In this document: piece after piece, positions 5,770-8,137 of the stretch
How positions within the stretch are numbered: position 1 is the stretch's first letter
How the letters are laid out: every line of letters begins with the position of its first letter
DNA from: a bacterium
GTDB taxonomy: Bacteria > Patescibacteriota > Minisyncoccia > Minisyncoccales > CG1-02-41-26
Direction of reading: 5' to 3'
Assembly: GCA_030615715.1 (NCBI GenBank)
Contig: JAUWYS010000011.1
Coordinates: 1-8,137, forward strand
DNA length: 8,137 bases
Program-made: the position numbers and the translations under genes
The notes under the pieces: generated by a model
The model's input: only the letters and a program-made list of their open reading frames with translations
The model's database searches: none
Told to the model about the DNA's origin: nothing

Positions 5770-6716
5770 GCAGAAACTTTAAAATCTTCCTGGTAGTAGT
5801 GCTTTTAAGCTTGCCTTTTTGGTGGATGATGAATATCCTGGAAAAAAACCTGGAGGACTTTTTTTATTCATGGGAAATGGAAAAAAATCCCCCCTCAATC
5901 TTTATTTCTCAGATTGCTCAAAATTATATTATAAAAGCTTCGGTAAGCGTTGTTGAAAGTAAAATACCGGAAGATTTTGAAATTACTGCTGAGAGCGCCA
6001 TCTCGGTTGAGATAGACCAAGCAGGAAACGAGAGGGTTCTTTTTAGCAAGGAGGAAATCAAAAAAATGCCCATGGCCAGCATCACCAAACTTATGACAGC
6101 CCTAATTGCTTCAGAATTTTATTATCCTTCCCTGAAGGTTCAAATCTCAAAAGTTGCTGTGGGGCAAGAAGAAGAATATGGCCGTCTGAAAGTGGGAGAG
6201 ATTTTAACGGTTGAGAACCTTCTACATGTAATACTTATTGAATCAAGCAACGATGCTGCTTTTGCCTTAGGAGAGATAATTGGCATTGAGGGCTTCCTTG
6301 ACTTAATGAACTTAAAGGCAAGAGATATGGGTCTTGAAAATTCCAAGTTTTTTAATCTAACCGGCTTAGACCCTGAAAATTCCAATCAACCGATAAATTA
6401 CTCAACTGTCCGAGATTTGGTAAAGTTAACTGGGTACCTTTTAAAGAATCCTTTGATTTTAGAGATTCTTTCTAAAAAAGAATATGAGCTCTACTTAGAA
6501 AATGGAGTTTTTCACCACACTTTACAAAATACCAATGAACTTTTGGGAGAAATTCCAGGAATAGTTGGAGGGAAAACAGGCTTCACTGAAAGAGCAGGGG
6601 GCTGCTTGCTTTTGATTATGGAAGGCTCCGGACCCGGAAATTATTTGGTAAATATTGTGCTAAACTCTTCCCGTAAGTTTGAGGAGATGAGAAAATTAAT
6701 AGAGCTCACTCGCTGA
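5766..6716 (+). CDS. dacA: D-alanyl-D-alanine carboxypeptidase, peptidase S11 (DacA/PBP5-like)
   Basis: This penicillin-binding protein is expected to remove the terminal D-Ala from peptidoglycan stem peptides outside the membrane. All three active-site motifs are visible: SITK at residues 105-108 with Ser105 as nucleophile, SSN at 160-162, and KTG at 270-272 (in GGKTGFTERAGG). A hydrophobic stretch at about 6-23 serves as a signal peptide or membrane anchor. It has no clear cleavage site and no lipobox, so an anchored form is likely. Residues about 24-75 form an unusually long linker before the catalytic domain. The protein ends at 316, shortly after the KTG region, so the C-terminal beta domain and amphipathic anchor of classical PBP5 are missing. 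AAAGGAG lies 11 nt upstream of the ATG. The start overlaps the aspS stop by 4 nt and mraY follows after 5 nt. The exact activity (carboxypeptidase or endopeptidase) cannot be fixed by sequence. Confidence 0.9.
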   Translation: MSRNFKIFLVVVLLSLPFWWMMNILEKNLEDFFYSWEMEKNPPSIFISQIAQNYIIKASVSVVESKIPEDFEITAESAISVEIDQAGNERVLFSKEEIKKMPMASITKLMTALIASEFYYPSLKVQISKVAVGQEEEYGRLKVGEILTVENLLHVILIESSNDAAFALGEIIGIEGFLDLMNLKARDMGLENSKFFNLTGLDPENSNQPINYSTVRDLVKLTGYLLKNPLILEILSKKEYELYLENGVFHHTLQNTNELLGEIPGIVGGKTGFTERAGGCLLLIMEGSGPGNYLVNIVLNSSRKFEEMRKLIELTR

Positions 6717-6721
6717 TTCTT

Positions 6722-7777
6722 ATGCTTCAGATACAAGTAATTAAGATTTTGGTTCTTTGTGTCAGTTCCGCTTTCCTGGCTGTTTTATGGACTCCTGCCT
6801 TGACTCACTTTCTCTATAAATACAAACTCTGGAGAAAAGAACCCAGAAAAAAAACAATTGACGGCAAACCAGCCCCGGTCTTTTATAACTTACACAAGAA
6901 AAGAGAAGTTAGGGTTCCCCGCTTGGGAGGACTTTTAATTTGGCTGACTACCATTTTTGTTGCTTTTTTGTTTGCTGGCTTAGCTAAAATTTCTGATAGT
7001 TTTTGGTTGCAAAAACTAAATTTTTTATCAAGAAACCAAACCTGGCTTCCCTTAGCCACCCTGGTAGCAGCAGGCCTTCTGGGTCTGGGAGATGATATTT
7101 TGCAGATTTTTGGTAAGGGGAAGTATGCTGGTGGTGGTATAAGATTTACTCGGAGGTTGTTGATTGTTTTGATGATAGGAGTTATTGGAGCCTGGTGGTT
7201 TTACGCCAAATTGGGCTGGCACACCTTGCATATTCCCGGCAACGGAGACCTGGTGATTGGTTTTTGGTATTTGCCTCTGTTCGTGGTGGCTGTTCTGGCT
7301 TGCTGGGCTGGGGGAGTGATTGATGGCCTTGACGGTTTGGCTGGGGGAGTTTTTGCCACCATGTTTGGCGCCTTCAGTATCATTGCCTTTTCTCAAATGC
7401 AATATAACTTGGCAAGTTTCTGTGCTGTTTTGGCTGGAACGATTTTAGCTTTCTTATGGTTTAACATCCCACCGGCCCGCTTTTACATGGGAGAAACAGG
7501 CATGATAGGTTTAACTTCAACCTTGGCAGTGGTCGCTTTTTTAACCGATTCTTTGTTGGTTCTGCCAATTATTGGAGGACTTTTGGTCATTGAGGCTGGC
7601 TCTGTTATCTTGCAACTTTTTTCCAAAAAATTCTTTGGCAAAAAAATATTCCTCTGTGCCCCCATTCATCACCATTTGGAGGCAAAGGGCTGGCCTCCCG
7701 CCAAAATCACCATGCGTTTTTGGATTCTGGGAATGCTGTTAGCAGTTATTGGGGTAGCTATACGATTGCTGGGATAA
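6722..7777 (+). CDS. mraY: Phospho-N-acetylmuramoyl-pentapeptide-transferase MraY (divergent)
   Basis: MraY transfers phospho-MurNAc-pentapeptide from UDP to undecaprenyl phosphate at the inner face of the membrane, forming lipid I. The 351-residue protein has about ten predicted membrane helices. Family motifs are GLGDD (121-125; catalytic Asp pair 124-125), DGLDGLAGG (201-209), FLWFNIPPARFYMGETG (244-260) and APIHHHLEAKGW (313-324). The triple histidine with EAKGW separates MraY from WecA/TagO. Odd points: the Asp of the usual FMGDTG is Glu258, the Asn of NLTDGLDGL is Gly198, and the N-terminal VPRLGG (65-70) resembles WecA/TagO more than the TPTMGG of classical MraY. It starts 5 nt after the carboxypeptidase stop without a Shine-Dalgarno sequence. 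It closes the operon and lies outside any classical dcw cluster visible here. No clear terminator follows. Confidence 0.9.
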   Translation: MLQIQVIKILVLCVSSAFLAVLWTPALTHFLYKYKLWRKEPRKKTIDGKPAPVFYNLHKKREVRVPRLGGLLIWLTTIFVAFLFAGLAKISDSFWLQKLNFLSRNQTWLPLATLVAAGLLGLGDDILQIFGKGKYAGGGIRFTRRLLIVLMIGVIGAWWFYAKLGWHTLHIPGNGDLVIGFWYLPLFVVAVLACWAGGVIDGLDGLAGGVFATMFGAFSIIAFSQMQYNLASFCAVLAGTILAFLWFNIPPARFYMGETGMIGLTSTLAVVAFLTDSLLVLPIIGGLLVIEAGSVILQLFSKKFFGKKIFLCAPIHHHLEAKGWPPAKITMRFWILGMLLAVIGVAIRLLG

Positions 7778-7795
7778 AAAAACGACACAAAAAAT

Positions 7796-7825
7796 TTGAC
7801 ATTTTTTTAAAAAATTCATTAATAT
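7796..7825 (+). promoter_or_regulatory. Sigma70-type promoter for the downstream small membrane gene
   Basis: A perfect -35 TTGACA (7796-7801) and TAATAT (7820-7825) are spaced by 18 bp in a very A/T-rich region. The -10 box lies inside an ATTAA-TAT-TTAAT inverted repeat (7818-7830). Transcription would begin near 7832, about 42 nt before the ATG at 7874. Confidence 0.6.
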
Positions 7826-7873
7826 TTAATATCAGTTCTTTGCACAAATATAAGAATAATATGGAAGGTAGAA

Positions 7874-8080
7874 ATGAGTAGAATAGAGATTTTTTATTTA
7901 GTGCTATTGGTGATTCTTCTTGGGGTCGTGACTGTCTATGCCTATACAGAATACAGAAAAGGGAAAGCTAAAATGCTTAAAAGAAAAATGGATGGAATTC
8001 GGAGAAAAGAAGAGTTACAAGAAGAGGTACCAGAGATATATAGAGAAATTTATGAAAGCGAGGAGGTGAAAAGGAAATGA
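7874..8080 (+). CDS. Small one-pass membrane protein with charged helical tail (unknown function)
   Basis: I do not recognise this 68-residue protein. Residues about 7-24 form a leucine/valine-rich transmembrane helix. The rest is highly charged (K, R, E) and likely helical, possibly a short coiled coil. The basic YRKGKAKMLKRK right after the helix predicts a cytoplasmic tail. It has its own promoter, GGAAGGT 4 nt before the ATG as a weak ribosome site, and a 4-nt ATGA overlap with the next gene, which argues for a real gene translated together with that neighbour. The layout (N-terminal helix, charged tail) resembles the 60-residue protein at 2839, but the tails differ and I see no homology. 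Confidence 0.72.
   Translation: MSRIEIFYLVLLVILLGVVTVYAYTEYRKGKAKMLKRKMDGIRRKEELQEEVPEIYREIYESEEVKRK
8061..8069 (+). promoter_or_regulatory. Strong Shine-Dalgarno sequence for the last gene
   Basis: AGGAGGTGA is a full match to the canonical anti-Shine-Dalgarno sequence and ends 7 nt before the ATG at 8077. It lies within the coding sequence of the upstream gene. It is the only strong ribosome site in the window and fixes this start. Confidence 0.8.
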
Positions 8081-8137
8081 AGAAAGAGACAAAAACTATA
8101 TTTAAGGGGTTAATCGTAGCTGCGATAGGAATATTCG
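8077..8137 (+). CDS. Start of a secreted or membrane protein, cut by window edge
   Basis: Only 20 codons are visible: a lysine-rich N-terminus (MKKETKTIFK) followed by hydrophobic GLIVAAIGIF. This pattern fits a signal peptide or first membrane helix. The start is set by an optimal Shine-Dalgarno sequence and overlaps the preceding stop (ATGA), so it is co-translated with the 68-residue membrane protein. The function cannot be inferred from this fragment. Confidence 0.7.
   Translation, partial: MKKETKTIFKGLIVAAIGIF

Noticed and set aside
7784..7815. A-run / T-run pair after mraY as an intrinsic terminator
   Set aside because: The possible stem is made only of A-T pairs and overlaps a perfect TTGACA -35 box, so it is better explained as an AT-rich promoter region.
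1..8137. Recoded UGA (glycine) genetic code as in SR1/Gracilibacteria
   Set aside because: TGA ends thpR, aspS, dacA and the 68-residue gene at sensible places, and no conserved gene needs read-through.

Overview
This window looks like a piece of a low-GC, streamlined bacterial chromosome, most likely a Candidate Phyla Radiation / Patescibacteria (Parcubacteria-like) genome. That is an inference from several things: compact gene packing (ATGA overlaps or 1-5 nt gaps inside transcription units), mostly Shine-Dalgarno-less starts, trimmed versions of core enzymes (an AspRS without its insertion domain, a short MurC, a DD-carboxypeptidase without its C-terminal domain), and a TyrRS and MraY with divergent motifs. 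TGA serves as a real stop for several genes and no in-frame TGA is needed, so the recoded SR1/Gracilibacteria-type code does not apply.

Layout. Positions 1-818 (minus strand) hold most of an AmrS-type radical SAM enzyme whose C-terminus runs off the left edge. It is divergent from a plus-strand pair, thpR (RNA 2',3'-cyclic phosphodiesterase) and murC (UDP-MurNAc-L-alanine ligase), which share a 4-nt ATGA overlap. Only 38 bp separate amrS and thpR, and this gap contains a perfect 8-bp inverted repeat whose arms carry the likely -10 elements. Next comes a small cassette (2743-3090): a perfect DnaA-box 9-mer, a tandem 8-bp repeat, a good sigma70-type promoter, a 60-residue one-pass membrane protein, and a strong intrinsic terminator.

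Positions 3112-7777 form a tight operon: promoter, tyrS, aspS, a secreted or anchored D,D-carboxypeptidase (dacA-like) and mraY. It therefore joins two aminoacyl-tRNA synthetases with two peptidoglycan enzymes. After another AT-rich promoter (7796-7825) comes a 68-residue one-pass membrane protein, translationally coupled to the start of a secreted or membrane protein that runs off the right edge.

How the genes work together: MurC adds L-Ala to UDP-MurNAc in the cytoplasm, MraY later transfers the completed phospho-MurNAc-pentapeptide to the lipid carrier, and the S11 carboxypeptidase trims D-Ala from the finished wall. TyrRS and AspRS charge tRNAs. AspRS has the residue pair associated with charging of both tRNA-Asp and tRNA-Asn. 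I see no mobile element, CRISPR array, RNA gene or defence system. The content is mainly housekeeping, and the interesting points are unusual residues and domain losses in the core enzymes, the compact promoter architecture and the unassigned small membrane proteins.
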